Source: Microcaldota archaeon (GTDB taxonomy: Archaea > Micrarchaeota > Micrarchaeia > Norongarragalinales > UBA8480). From it: a stretch of 29,099 nt of DNA. The notes under the pieces were generated by a model. That model saw only the letters and a program-made list of their open reading frames with translations, was not told the DNA's origin and made no database searches. The stretch lies in contig JAHFHC010000012.1 of the NCBI GenBank assembly GCA_023247085.1, positions 1-29,099 of the forward strand. The letters are read 5' to 3'. The position numbers and the translations under genes are program-made. Of this stretch, positions 1 through 7,701 are shown one piece after another. Position 1 is the stretch's first letter. Each line of letters begins with the position of its first letter.

Positions 1-1155
1 GCCTGGAATTTGGCGGTGGAAGTCATACGTGACTTTTTTGCTTTCAATTGTTTTTGCCATTGCGGTTTCAATTAGTTTACCAACTTCATTCCAACCCATG
101 TATTCGAACATCATCGCCCCGCTTAAGATAACGCTGCCCGGATTAACTTTATCTTGTCCAGCGTATTTCGGCGCAGTGCCGTGAGTTGCTTCAAAAACCG
201 CGTAGCCGGTTTCGTAATTAATGTTACCACCCGGCGCTATCCCAAGGCCGCCAACTTGTGCTGCAGCTGCGTCAGAAAGATAATCTCCATTGAGATTTGG
301 ACACGCAATTACGCTGTACTCACTTGGCCTCAAGAGGATTTGTTGAAACATGTTATCCGCAATTCGGTCATTTACAATTAGCTTGCTAACTGCAAGAGCG
401 GGATTTTCAGTTGCTTGAGTTTCAGTAACTGTTTTTTCACCGAATTCGCTTGCAGCTAATTCGTAACCCCATTGCTTGAACGCCCCTTCAGTGTACTTCA
501 TAATATTACCTTTATGCACAAGAGTGAGGCTCTTACTGCGATTTGCTAGAGAGTACTTAATTGCAGCGCGGATTAAACGTTGAGAATTCGTCTTTGTCAT
601 TGGCTTTATGCCAATAGCTGCTTCGCTTGATAATTTACAATTAAGTTCAGTGTTTAGGAAATGCACGAGTTTCTTTGCTTTGTCGCTTCCACTTTGCCAT
701 TCAAGCCCAGCATAAACATCTTCAGTGTTCTCCCTGAAAATCACGACGTTTAAATCCTGCGGACGGGTAACTGGAGCAGGAACCCCCTTGTACCATTTGA
801 CTGGCCTAACGCACGCGTATAGGTCAAGCACTTGGCGCAATGTAACGTTTATACTGCGAAAACCAGTTCCGATTGGAGTGGTCAACGGACCTTTAATTGC
901 CACAAAGTGGGATTTGATTTGTTCAAGCGTCTCATCTGGAAGCATAGTTCCTTTTGCTTCTTGTGCTTTTTCACCAGCAAGAACTTCAACCCAATTTACC
1001 TTGCATTTGCCGTGGTAAGCTTTCTTTACCGCTGCATCAAAAACGATTCGAGAAGCCGACCAAATGTCCGGGCCAGTGCCATCTCCTTCTATAAACGGAA
1101 TATCAACAGAATCTGGAACAACTAATTGACCATTCTCTGACATAGACATCTTCAT
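1..1155 (-). CDS. icd: Isocitrate dehydrogenase (NADP-type), 3' end outside window
   Basis: Oxidative decarboxylation of isocitrate to 2-oxoglutarate in the cytoplasm, producing NADPH. About 385 residues are visible and the C-terminus lies left of the window; E. coli Icd is about 416 residues. Seen in the translation: the isocitrate-binding segment [20 protein letters not shown], then [14 protein letters not shown], then [19 protein letters not shown] with the metal-binding aspartates, and [17 protein letters not shown] near the left edge. The Lys-Tyr after HGTAP is the pair that binds the NADP 2'-phosphate in the E. coli enzyme, so NADP preference is inferred. Three in-frame ATGs lie within the first 15 bases; the outermost (1155) is chosen because a GGTGGG ribosome binding site sits about 8 nt upstream. 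The gene diverges from the regulator at 1221. The serine that is phosphorylated in E. coli is conserved in the motif, but no kinase is seen here. Confidence 0.96.
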   Translation of the reverse strand, partial: MKMSMSENGQLVVPDSVDIPFIEGDGTGPDIWSASRIVFDAAVKKAYHGKCKVNWVEVLAGEKAQEAKGTMLPDETLEQIKSHFVAIKGPLTTPIGTGFRSINVTLRQVLDLYACVRPVKWYKGVPAPVTRPQDLNVVIFRENTEDVYAGLEWQSGSDKAKKLVHFLNTELNCKLSSEAAIGIKPMTKTNSQRLIRAAIKYSLANRSKSLTLVHKGNIMKYTEGAFKQWGYELAASEFGEKTVTETQATENPALAVSKLIVNDRIADNMFQQILLRPSEYSVIACPNLNGDYLSDAAAAQVGGLGIAPGGNINYETGYAVFEATHGTAPKYAGQDKVNPGSVILSGAMMFEYMGWNEVGKLIETAMAKTIESKKVTYDFHRQIPG

Positions 1156-1220
1156 TTGAAACACCCACCTTATTCTTAACGAACGCAATGCTTTAAACAT
1201 TTAGCGAAGTTTATAACTAC
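1156..1220. promoter_or_regulatory. Divergent promoter region, icd / winged-helix regulator
   Basis: This 65-bp gap serves two divergent genes. On the plus strand TTTAAA at 1192-1197 lies about 26 nt before the ATG at 1221, the geometry of an archaeal TATA box driving a leaderless transcript. On the minus strand the same AT-rich block can serve icd, whose message would carry a short leader with the GGTGGG site. Shared control of icd by the regulator at 1221 is possible but is inference only. Confidence 0.5.
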
Positions 1221-1694
1221 ATGGAAGAAACAACAACTGAATCGCTAAGCACATTAGCCGGTAAAAGACCTAAAACGGGAATTCCAAGTGAAGACCAACT
1301 GTATTTACCGCGTAAAGATACGCTTGATGACTTATTGAAAAAACAAGGGGCTATTCGTTCAAGCACTTCTTGGGACGCAAGCGACTTATTACAATTTGTC
1401 TTTCCACAGCGTTATCGTTCAGCTTATCACGGAGTAGCAGTTTCTTTTTTAACAGCTTTACAGCAAAACAATGGTTTCCTCACTTCTTCTCAAATTGGAG
1501 AGTTTGTTGAAAAGACAAAAATAAGTAAAGCAACGTTTTACAACAAGGTTCTCCCTCGCTTGGTTCGCATAGGTATGCTTGACCGTAATCGCGAGCCAAC
1601 TAGTAACAAAATGACAGTCAAGTGGAGTAACCAATTTGCAATTTACTTAGAAAAAATAGCGTTTGAATGGAAACGATTGGAACCAAGGCAGTAA
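1221..1694 (+). CDS. Winged-helix DNA-binding protein (putative transcription regulator)
   Basis: 157 residues. The first 50 or so are polar and probably disordered. Residues about 75-130 look like a winged-helix domain: a helix-rich start (SAYHGVAVSFLTALQQ), then FLTSSQIGEFVEKTKISKATFYNKVLPRLVRIGMLDRNR, which has the pattern helix, turn, recognition helix (ISKATFYNKVLPRL) and wing. No ligand-binding or metal-binding domain is visible. The start is the ATG 26 nt after a TATA-like TTTAAA, consistent with leaderless translation. The methyltransferase gene starts 4 nt after its stop, so the two are very likely co-transcribed. The target is unknown; the divergent icd is the nearest candidate. The winged-helix assignment is from pattern recognition, not a search. 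Confidence 0.7.
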   Translation: MEETTTESLSTLAGKRPKTGIPSEDQLYLPRKDTLDDLLKKQGAIRSSTSWDASDLLQFVFPQRYRSAYHGVAVSFLTALQQNNGFLTSSQIGEFVEKTKISKATFYNKVLPRLVRIGMLDRNREPTSNKMTVKWSNQFAIYLEKIAFEWKRLEPRQ

Positions 1695-1698
1695 AAAG

Positions 1699-2403
1699 AT
1701 GAGAAAGCAGCAATTGATTTGGCAAGCTGAACATGAAACAGCCACTGCAATTCCTTCACTCGCCGAACAAGAACCTTCAAGCGCAGTAGTGTACTTTGCA
1801 GATTTTTTGAAAAGACAGAAAATTACTTCTGGAAAGATTATTGATATTGGTTGTGGAAAAGGAAGAAATTCAATTTACATGGCAAAGCAAGGCTTTGAAG
1901 TCTACGGCTTAGACTACATTCATTCGGCTATTAGCGCATGTAAAAAACTAGCGGAACAACAAAGGGTTAGCCCGCGTGTTCGTTTTGAAACTGGACAAAT
2001 TGACGATGATTGGAAGTTTGCGGATAATTTTTTCGACATAGCAGTTGATTGTTTTTCTTCAATTGATATTGAAACAAAAAGCGGTAGAGAAAAATACCGT
2101 AATGAAATGCTGCGTACACTTAAACCAAATGGCTATGCGTTCGTAGCAGTCGTGTCCGCTGAAGATGAATTCGAAAAACGCTATATAAAAAGCAATCCAG
2201 GAGCGGAAAAGAACAGCGTAGTCTGGCCACAAAATGGAAAATTTCAAAAAGATTATGATGAAGCTGAACTGCGTGCGTTTTACAGTGATTTTGAAATAGT
2301 TAAATTAGAAAAAGTAACTAAGCCAGCAGTGAAATGTGGAGAAAAAATTATGGCTACAAATTACTTAGCGATTTTAAAGAATTCGAAAAAAGTTGAGATT
2401 TAG
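1699..2403 (+). CDS. Class I SAM-dependent methyltransferase
   Basis: About 234 residues. SAM-binding motif I is clear (IIDIGCGKGRNSIYMAKQG), followed by the acidic end of strand 2 (VYGLD) and a motif IV-like segment (FFDIAVDCFSS). The overall look is close to the TehB/thiopurine methyltransferase-like branch, with a short insert and a C-terminal strand pair ending in TNYLAILK. The substrate cannot be read from sequence. An in-frame ATG at 1663 would overlap the upstream regulator by 32 nt; I prefer 1699, 4 nt past the upstream stop, because the domain starts after it. The 3' end overlaps the tail of convergent folC by 50 nt, so the two transcripts are antisense to each other there. Confidence 0.85.
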   Translation: MRKQQLIWQAEHETATAIPSLAEQEPSSAVVYFADFLKRQKITSGKIIDIGCGKGRNSIYMAKQGFEVYGLDYIHSAISACKKLAEQQRVSPRVRFETGQIDDDWKFADNFFDIAVDCFSSIDIETKSGREKYRNEMLRTLKPNGYAFVAVVSAEDEFEKRYIKSNPGAEKNSVVWPQNGKFQKDYDEAELRAFYSDFEIVKLEKVTKPAVKCGEKIMATNYLAILKNSKKVEI

Positions 2404-3647
2404 CCATTCCAGCTAAGTAAAGCGAACCAGTTACGCAAGTGGGTTCAGTGCAAATTTGTTCTAAATCTTCCAAGTTCTTCACTTGAATGCTAAGATTTGG
2501 CGCGATTTGCTTGGCGACGTTTGCCAAATACTGTGCATCGTGAAACTTTTTGTCAAAAAGTGGAGAAACAAAAAAAAACACTTGACGCAACTGGAAGCAA
2601 TTGGTTTAGAATGTTAATGGGATCGCGGCGTTCCAATATACTCATTACCAATTGGATTCCGTTTGGAAAAGTTTCGCGTAAAAAGTTAGCAGTAGAAGCG
2701 GCTTTTTCTGGATTATGCGCCCCGTCAAGTATAACAATTGGGTCACGAGAAACAACTTCTAACCGGCAAGGTAAATACGCTGTTTTTATTGCTTGTCTTG
2801 TTTTTTGATCGTTTAATTGAACAACTTGGCGGCATGCTGCAATTGCGGTTGAAGCGTTTAATGCCTGGTGCGCCCCAAGCAAATGGGGCTTTAAGTCAAA
2901 AGCGCGAAACTCTTTGGAAATATAGTCAAAAGTCAAGCAAGTTAAGTCATTTTGTTTTATTTGATAAAAAAAATCACGGTTTAAACTAGAAAGCCTTGAA
3001 TTTCGCTCGTGCGCTGCTTTTTGAATTACTTCAAAAGCAGCGGAGGAACAACTTGCGATTGTCTTTGAACTTGGCTTAATGATACCAGCTTTTTTCAAAG
3101 CTATTTTTTCAATTGTATCTCCAAGGATAGTCGCGTGGTCGAGTGAAATTGGCGTGATTACATTTATTTCTGAATTTAACGCGTTAGTAGCATCAAGCTC
3201 CCCGCCAAGCCCAGTTTCTACAACTGCATAATCAACTTTTTGTTCGGCAAAATAAAGGAAAGCCATTGCGGTAATTACTTCAAAAAAAGTTGGAAGGCCG
3301 AATTTTGTTTCGCATTGCTGCCAAAATGGGTAAACTTCGTTCGCTAAAGCACAAAAGTTAGTTTGAGAAATAGGAACGTTGTTTAATTGAATGCGTTCAG
3401 TTATTGACTCAACGTGCGGAGAGAGAGTTAAACCAGTTTTGAAACCGTGGCTTGATAGAATTGAAGAAATGAAAGTTGAAGTCGAACCCTTACCACTTGT
3501 TCCAGCAACGTGAATTGACTTAAAACACCTTTCGGGATTATTTAATAAACGGAGTAAACATTGAATTCTATCAAGTCGCAATTCAGTTGAAGCCGCGTTC
3601 TTAACCGCAATTGAATTGAGCCAAGAGCATACTTGGCCGTAATTCAT
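2354..3647 (-). CDS. folC: Folylpolyglutamate synthase/dihydrofolate synthase with a frameshift in a T9 run
   Basis: Adds glutamate to folates (and may ligate glutamate to dihydropteroate), using ATP. Visible Mur-ligase-family motifs: P-loop GTSGKGS (residues 49-55), SPHVESITERIQ, ETGLGGELDATNA, ITPISLDHATILGDTIEKIA with KKAGIIKP, and ILDGAHNPEKAAS at the start of the C-terminal domain. The first reading frame stops at 2553 after ASSVFF, about 364 codons in. The next frame continues with FVSPLFDKKFHDAQYLANVAK and ends in the typical VTGSLYLAG at the family's usual length of about 430. The switch lies in nine A on the plus strand (2570-2578, T9 in the gene); removing one T restores a single frame. 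It may be a sequencing or assembly error, a recent mutation, or slippage during expression. The start codon abuts the stop of a 28-residue ORF, so translation is probably coupled. FolC is not universal in archaea and fits folate use by thyX. Confidence 0.88.
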
Positions 3648-3734
3648 TTAACGCATCAACTTTTTCATGATTTTTTTTCTTCTACCAACTGCTTTTTTGA
3701 TGCCTTTTGCGCTATTTGATTTTCTTCTTGTCAT
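3648..3734 (-). CDS. Small basic peptide, 28 aa, coupled to folC
   Basis: Reads MTRRKSNSAKGIKKAVGRR and then KKIMKKLMR; almost half of the residues are Lys or Arg. I do not recognise a family. Support for it being real: a GGTGG ribosome binding site about 7 nt before the ATG, an AT-rich promoter-like stretch upstream, and a stop codon placed directly against the folC ATG (TAA then ATG), as in translational coupling. It could be an RNA-binding peptide or simply an upstream ORF that loads ribosomes onto folC. No composition test was possible. Confidence 0.45.
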   Translation of the reverse strand: MTRRKSNSAKGIKKAVGRRKKIMKKLMR

Positions 3735-3773
3735 TTTTGAACCACCTTAATAGTTAATATTTAAAGGTAGAGC

Positions 3774-3788
3774 GTGAATTTAATTCAC
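3774..3788. promoter_or_regulatory. Perfect 7-1-7 palindrome between divergent genes
   Basis: GTGAATT-T-AATTCAC is a perfect inverted repeat with a one-base centre, lying between the minus-strand folC unit and the plus-strand RCK protein gene. Its centre ATTTAAT is also TATA-like. It may be an operator that controls one or both directions; an alternative is a chance AT-rich palindrome. Confidence 0.35.
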
Positions 3789-3811
3789 TAGGTATTGGTC
3801 ACTAATTAAAT

Positions 3812-4552
3812 ATGTATAAAAAAATACTCACGCACGCGCGCTACCATTCTATTTACGATAAAGTACAGAAACTCTTATTCATGCTAATACTATTGTTCGC
3901 TTACGGCACAATTGGCTTTTCATTAATAAAACAAGTTGATTTACAAACCGGATTCGTATTGACAATAGAATCACTTGAATTTGCACATCGTACCGAAACA
4001 ATGCTTTTACCCAGAGCAATGCAAGCGTCGCTACTAATTTTTGGAAGTGTACTTCTCTGGTTCACGCTGTGGACGATATTTGAATTAATATTTAAAGGTC
4101 ACTTGAGAAAGTACCTAACAGAGGTAATGCACTTGATTAAAGCAAGCCGGTCAAAAGATCACATAATTGTATGCGGAGGCGGAAGAGTAGGCCATTTTCT
4201 AGCAACGCTACTAAAAGCAAAAAACAAACAAATTGTGATAATCGAAAAAGACCACGCTACTGCAATAAAACTACGCCATGAGAAGTTCACAGTTATCAAC
4301 GGCGATGCGCTAAACGAAGATACGCTCAAAGAAGCCAATATTGAAAAAGCAGCTATACTAGTGGCAGCTATTTCATCTGGTGAAAAAAACATTTTACTTA
4401 CACTAACGGCTAGACAATTAAATCCATCTATAGAAGTGCTTGCAAGAAGCGACGACGAAAACCACGTTAAAAAACTAAAAAACGTTGGTGTGCGGAGTGT
4501 AATAATGCCAGAAATAGCCGGCGCGAAGGAACTCTTTAGCCTAATTAAATAG
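3812..4552 (+). CDS. Two-TM RCK/TrkA-N domain membrane protein without a K+ selectivity filter
   Basis: 246 residues with the layout of a prokaryotic RCK potassium channel: TM1 at about 20-38, a re-entrant/pore-like stretch at about 45-62, TM2 at about 72-95, then a Rossmann RCK domain from 116 (DHIIVCGGGRVGHFLATLL, with GGGRVG at 122-127 and an acidic residue, E145, at the end of strand 2 for nucleotide binding). The family normally carries TVGYG between the helices; here the segment reads TIESLEFAHRTETM and no GYG or GFG is present. The RCK_C ligand domain is also absent, as the protein ends just after the Rossmann fold. It may be a degenerate channel, a regulatory subunit, or a nucleotide sensor at the membrane. 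No second channel gene is nearby. Confidence 0.8.
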   Translation: MYKKILTHARYHSIYDKVQKLLFMLILLFAYGTIGFSLIKQVDLQTGFVLTIESLEFAHRTETMLLPRAMQASLLIFGSVLLWFTLWTIFELIFKGHLRKYLTEVMHLIKASRSKDHIIVCGGGRVGHFLATLLKAKNKQIVIIEKDHATAIKLRHEKFTVINGDALNEDTLKEANIEKAAILVAAISSGEKNILLTLTARQLNPSIEVLARSDDENHVKKLKNVGVRSVIMPEIAGAKELFSLIK

Positions 4553-4568
4553 AAGAAGAATACACGCA

Positions 4569-4700
4569 TTAGCGCTCAAGCGCTTTTGACACACTTTGGT
4601 CAATCAGTTTAGCCAATTGCTCATCAGTTATGGAAGTAAGTGTAAGTGGCTTTGTTTCAACTTGTTGAAATTCGGTTTTTTTAATTGAATTGAACTTCAT
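4569..4700 (-). CDS. Small hypothetical protein, 43 aa
   Basis: Begins MKFNSIKKTEFQQVETKPL and ends in a likely amphipathic helix (TDEQLAKLIDQSVSKALER). Not recognised. The ATG at 4700 lies about 25 nt downstream of TTTTTATA (minus-strand sense, 4721-4729), which is a good archaeal TATA position for a leaderless message. It faces away from the 30-residue ORF at 4794, with both promoters inside a 93-bp gap. It might be an antitoxin-like or regulatory helix peptide; function is open. Confidence 0.45.
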   Translation of the reverse strand: MKFNSIKKTEFQQVETKPLTLTSITDEQLAKLIDQSVSKALER

Positions 4701-4793
4701 ACTTTATTCAGAATTAAATTGAAGTATAAAAACTTTGCTGTCTTGTTTCTGCTAATTATAATATATAAAAAGTAAAACGTACTAGAAAAAATT
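4701..4793. promoter_or_regulatory. Back-to-back promoters for two tiny genes
   Basis: Plus strand: ATATATAAAAAG at about 4759-4770 is followed about 27 nt later by the ATG at 4794. Minus strand: TTTTTATAC at about 4721-4729 precedes the ATG at 4700 by about the same distance. Two independent well-placed TATA boxes in a 93-bp gap are the main evidence that the flanking short ORFs are transcribed. Confidence 0.5.
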
Positions 4794-4886
4794 ATGAATC
4801 TCTTAATAGCGGGCATAATCATCGTTGCAGCAGCATTTACTCCAATGATTATCAATATATTAAGAAAAATAAAACACAAAAAATAA
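4794..4886 (+). CDS. Small single-span membrane peptide, 30 aa
   Basis: MNLLIAGIIIVAAAFTPMII followed by NILRKIKHKK: one hydrophobic helix of about 20 residues and a strongly basic tail, so probably membrane-inserted with the C-terminus in the cytoplasm (positive-inside rule). A strong TATA-like ATATATAAAA lies about 27 nt upstream, so it is probably leaderless. The layout resembles small membrane regulators or type I-toxin-like peptides, but no family is recognised and that comparison is only by shape. Confidence 0.45.
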   Translation: MNLLIAGIIIVAAAFTPMIINILRKIKHKK

Positions 4887-4922
4887 GTGGGTTTACCAAT
4901 ATACGCTTTACAGCTATGCACT

Positions 4923-5861
4923 TTACAATTTGTATTTTGCTACCCTATGCAAATGAAATAAGTATTGCTGGGCATAACCACAGTATTGGCCAAATTTTTT
5001 GTTGCTAAAGAACGCTAAATCATTGTATGATAAGTTGCGCTTATCTCCTTGTAAGTTACGTAGTTCTGAACCGTAAAAATCGTTTAGGATTTGAAAAACG
5101 TGCGTGTCAATTGGAAACGCATTTGTGTGGCCAAGAGAAAACAAGCAAATACAATCAGCTACTTTAGGGCCAACTCCAGGAAGCGAAAGCAAATAATTTC
5201 GACTATCTGAATAATTCATCTTTTTTAATTTTGATAAATCAAACTGTCCACTTGCGATTAACTCTGCGCTTTGCTTCAAGTAAGCGGCTCTATAACCCAT
5301 TTTACACGCAAGTAAATCTTCAAGAGAAGCAAAGGCGATTTGTTGGGGCGATGGAAAAACAAGGCGCGGATAATCACCATGAGTCGCCGCATTAATACTA
5401 CTAAACTTTTCGCAAAGGAGCTTTACTCGCTCGCGGATCATTGCAACGTTTGAATTTTGCGAGCATATAAACGAAGCGATAGTCTCCCGAGGGTCTTGCC
5501 TTAAAATGCGCAAGCCAGGAAAAGCTTCAAGGGCAGCTAAAAGAACTTCATCGTGTTCACTTTCAATTACAAGCGACTTGATTACATCTGAAAATTTAAA
5601 CCGATCAGCATCAAGAGAAAAATAGTTAACAACATCCGCTTTACTTGCATCAGTATAAACATTTAGCGTAGCAGGTTGTTGCAAAGCAATTACAAACTGC
5701 CCACCTATTGACCCATGCCAAGTTGGAAACTCCGCTGAATCTACTTTAGTCCAAGTAAAAGACTGCGCTGAGCCAAGCGTGTGATTTAAATTAAAGTCAT
5801 TAAAAGAAACGTCAAATGAAAACGTTGGCTCAGTTACAGTTAGTGAAGTAATTCCCTGCAT
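4923..5861 (-). CDS. ogg: 8-oxoguanine DNA glycosylase/AP lyase (OGG1 type)
   Basis: Removes 8-oxoguanine opposite C and nicks the abasic site. 312 residues, the size of full OGG1 with its N-terminal domain (about 1-110), followed by the helix-hairpin-helix glycosylase domain. The hairpin and active site read LLSLPGVGPKVADCICLFSL, where the Lys of GPKVADC is the Schiff-base lysine, and the catalytic Asp is in FPIDTHV. SFICSQNSNVAMI matches the conserved start of the glycosylase domain (family FICSxNNN). The start ATG lies inside the 3' end of glyS (22-nt overlap), so the two form an operon with translational coupling. Full-length OGG1 with its N-terminal domain is the eukaryote-like form and is less common in archaea than the short Ogg2 or AGOG forms. 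Confidence 0.93.
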   Translation of the reverse strand: MQGITSLTVTEPTFSFDVSFNDFNLNHTLGSAQSFTWTKVDSAEFPTWHGSIGGQFVIALQQPATLNVYTDASKADVVNYFSLDADRFKFSDVIKSLVIESEHDEVLLAALEAFPGLRILRQDPRETIASFICSQNSNVAMIRERVKLLCEKFSSINAATHGDYPRLVFPSPQQIAFASLEDLLACKMGYRAAYLKQSAELIASGQFDLSKLKKMNYSDSRNYLLSLPGVGPKVADCICLFSLGHTNAFPIDTHVFQILNDFYGSELRNLQGDKRNLSYNDLAFFSNKKFGQYCGYAQQYLFHLHRVAKYKL

Positions 5862-7354
5862 TTATCCACCAGTTTAGCCATCTTCACACGCTGTTGTTCG
5901 CCTGTATCCCTATCTCTAATAGTAGCGTCGCTTTTTTCAAGCGAATCATAGTCAATCGTAATACAGATTGGTGTGCCAATCTCATCTTGGCGTGCATAAC
6001 GCTTACCTATACTGCCGCTTTCGTCGTATTCAACTGCAAAACCCGAGTCACGCAGTAGTTCAAAAACTTCACGCGCTTTTTCAGCTAAACCATCTTTTTT
6101 CATTAATGGAAACACAGCAACTTTAACTGGTGAAAGAATTGGAGATAATCTAAGTAAATTTCTAACTTCGCCTTTTTCTTCTTTTTGATAAAACGAATCT
6201 AGAATAGCAGTGAAAATTAAACGACCTAAACCCATAGAGGGTTCAATTACAACTGGCACAACTTTACTTTTTGTTTCTTCGTCAAAAACTGAAAAGTCAG
6301 CGCTACTGAACTTACTATGCTGGGTTAAATCGTAATTACCGCGGTTTGCAATACCTTGCAATTCCTTCCAGCCCCACGGGTAATTATAATCAATATCCCA
6401 CGTTTCGCTTGAATAATGGCTCAATTCTGTTTTCACGTGCTGGCGAAAACGAAGGTTCTCTTTCCTAATCCCAATAATCTCAGTGAGGAACTTCATGCAC
6501 TCAACAAGCCAATAAGCATGCCATTGCGTTCCAATAACTTTTTTTTCAAGCAATTCACTTACAGTGAACTCTTCTTGTTTTTTGCCTTTCTCTTGCATTT
6601 CCGCAGTGTAAAAAAACGCCTTGAAATTGCCGTGTTCTTTTGAAAACAACGAGCACACGTTCAATTTATCTGGGTGAATAAAGTACTCAAGTTCAGCTGC
6701 GTCAAATTCCCTTGCGCGGAAAACAAAGTTACGCGGAGCAATTTCATTTCTAAACATTTTTCCAATCTGCGCAATCCCGTACGGTAACTTTTTCCTTGCA
6801 ACGGGGTGAACTGACTTAAACGCGGCAAAAATCGACTGTGCAGTTTCCGGCCGCAAATACACTTTGCTATCTGGGTTCTCAATAACCCCCACTTGCGTAG
6901 CAAACATTAAATTAAAAACGCGAACTTCAGTAAGCTCCCCTTTGTCCTTCGGGCAAACTAACTTATGTTTTTTAATCAACTCTTCAAGAGCCTTCGGGCT
7001 AATGCCGTCAACGCTTAACTTTAACTCATCTTCAATTAATTGGTCAGCACGATAACGCGCTTTGCACTTCTTGCAATCCACCAACGGGTCAGTAAACGAA
7101 TCAACGTGCCCACTTGCCTTCCACACGCGTGGATTAGTAATAAGCGAACCATCTAAACCAACTACATCTTCGCGCAGGGTAACAAAGTGTTTCCACCACG
7201 CGGCTTCAACATTGCGCTTTAACTCTACCCCAATTGGACCATAGTCAAAAAAACCCGCTAAGCTACCATACGCTTCAGCAGTAGGAAAAATCACTCCACG
7301 GCGAGCACACAAACTGATAATTTGTTCAACAACATTCAACTTCTTTTCAACCAT
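5840..7354 (-). CDS. glyS: Glycyl-tRNA synthetase (archaeal/eukaryal alpha2 type)
   Basis: Charges tRNA-Gly. From MVEKKLNVVEQIISLCARRG to the stop is 504 residues. Class II motifs are present: FDYGPIGVELKRNVEAAWW at the N-terminus, motif 2 as MFRNEIAPRNFVFRAREF, motif 3 as VVPVVIEPSMGLGRLIF, then a C-terminal anticodon-binding domain (LSPVKVAVFPLMKKDG). A CKKCKARYRADQLI segment and a later LVCPKDKG suggest a metal-binding insertion, as in the eukaryotic/archaeal enzymes. The frame stays open upstream to 7597, but that extension crosses the divergent tRNA gene and has no family similarity; I place the start at 7354, with an AGGT site about 9 nt upstream (TATAGGTTTTTTGATATG). First gene of an operon with ogg. 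Confidence 0.95.
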   Translation of the reverse strand: MVEKKLNVVEQIISLCARRGVIFPTAEAYGSLAGFFDYGPIGVELKRNVEAAWWKHFVTLREDVVGLDGSLITNPRVWKASGHVDSFTDPLVDCKKCKARYRADQLIEDELKLSVDGISPKALEELIKKHKLVCPKDKGELTEVRVFNLMFATQVGVIENPDSKVYLRPETAQSIFAAFKSVHPVARKKLPYGIAQIGKMFRNEIAPRNFVFRAREFDAAELEYFIHPDKLNVCSLFSKEHGNFKAFFYTAEMQEKGKKQEEFTVSELLEKKVIGTQWHAYWLVECMKFLTEIIGIRKENLRFRQHVKTELSHYSSETWDIDYNYPWGWKELQGIANRGNYDLTQHSKFSSADFSVFDEETKSKVVPVVIEPSMGLGRLIFTAILDSFYQKEEKGEVRNLLRLSPILSPVKVAVFPLMKKDGLAEKAREVFELLRDSGFAVEYDESGSIGKRYARQDEIGTPICITIDYDSLEKSDATIRDRDTGEQQRVKMAKLVDKCRELLH

Positions 7355-7489
7355 ATCAAAAAACCTATAGACAAAATAAGCAAATCCACCTTTAAAAAAC
7401 CACAACGCAAAACAACGAATAAACCCCCCAAAGCAATGCAAATTAAAAACAAACCCCCCTAATAAAAATGCGGGAATAGCAAAGCGGTC

Positions 7490-7580
7490 CGATCCTTTCT
7501 TTTGAAAAATAAAGCATCGATGGAAAGAAAACACACCCTCGAAGCACATTTCAAAAGCAGAAAAAGAACGGATTCCGTAA
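7490..7580 (+). other. tRNA intron 1, D-loop, 91 nt
   Basis: Inserted in the D loop. Proposed bulge-helix-bulge: outer D stem GCA/TGC, central helix GCGG (7484-7487) with CCGT (7575-7578, one G-U), 3-nt bulges TCC (7488-7490) and AAA (7579-7581), inner helix GATCC (7491-7495) with GGATT (7570-7574). Cleavage after the second base of each bulge gives the D-loop sequence AAGCGGTCAAA, with the conserved GG. The exact cut could move by a base; the existence of the insert is much surer than its ends. Confidence 0.82.
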
Positions 7581-7598
7581 AAATGCGGTAGACTCAAG

Positions 7599-7670
7599 AT
7601 CTTGCAAGTAGCGACAACACTTCGCGTTGTCTAAACCTACAAGCAAATTAACTACCAAAACGCATGAGCA
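7599..7670 (+). other. tRNA intron 2, canonical 37/38 position, 72 nt
   Basis: Outer helix GTAGA/TCTAC (the anticodon stem), central helix CTCA (7593-7596) with TGAG (7665-7668), bulges AGA (7597-7599) and CAA (7669-7671). Cutting after the second base of each restores the seven-base loop CTCAAGA. The inner helix right behind the bulge is weak; instead the intron folds on TTGC..GTAG with CTAC..GCAA (7602-7611, 7637-7646) capped by GACAAC/GTTGTC (7613-7618, 7626-7631). Confidence 0.9.
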
Positions 7671-7701
7671 ATCTACTCTCGTATGAGTTCGGGGGTTCGA
7701 A

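Noticed and set aside
1663-1698. Earlier ATG start for the methyltransferase
   Set aside because: It would overlap the upstream gene by 32 nt and adds 12 residues with no family similarity; the ATG at 1699 lies just after the upstream stop.
4580-4640. Minus-strand C/D-box-like pattern (CTGATGA followed by CTGA)
   Set aside because: The C box lacks the purine at position 1, there is no C' box or second D box, and the stretch is inside a plausible small ORF.
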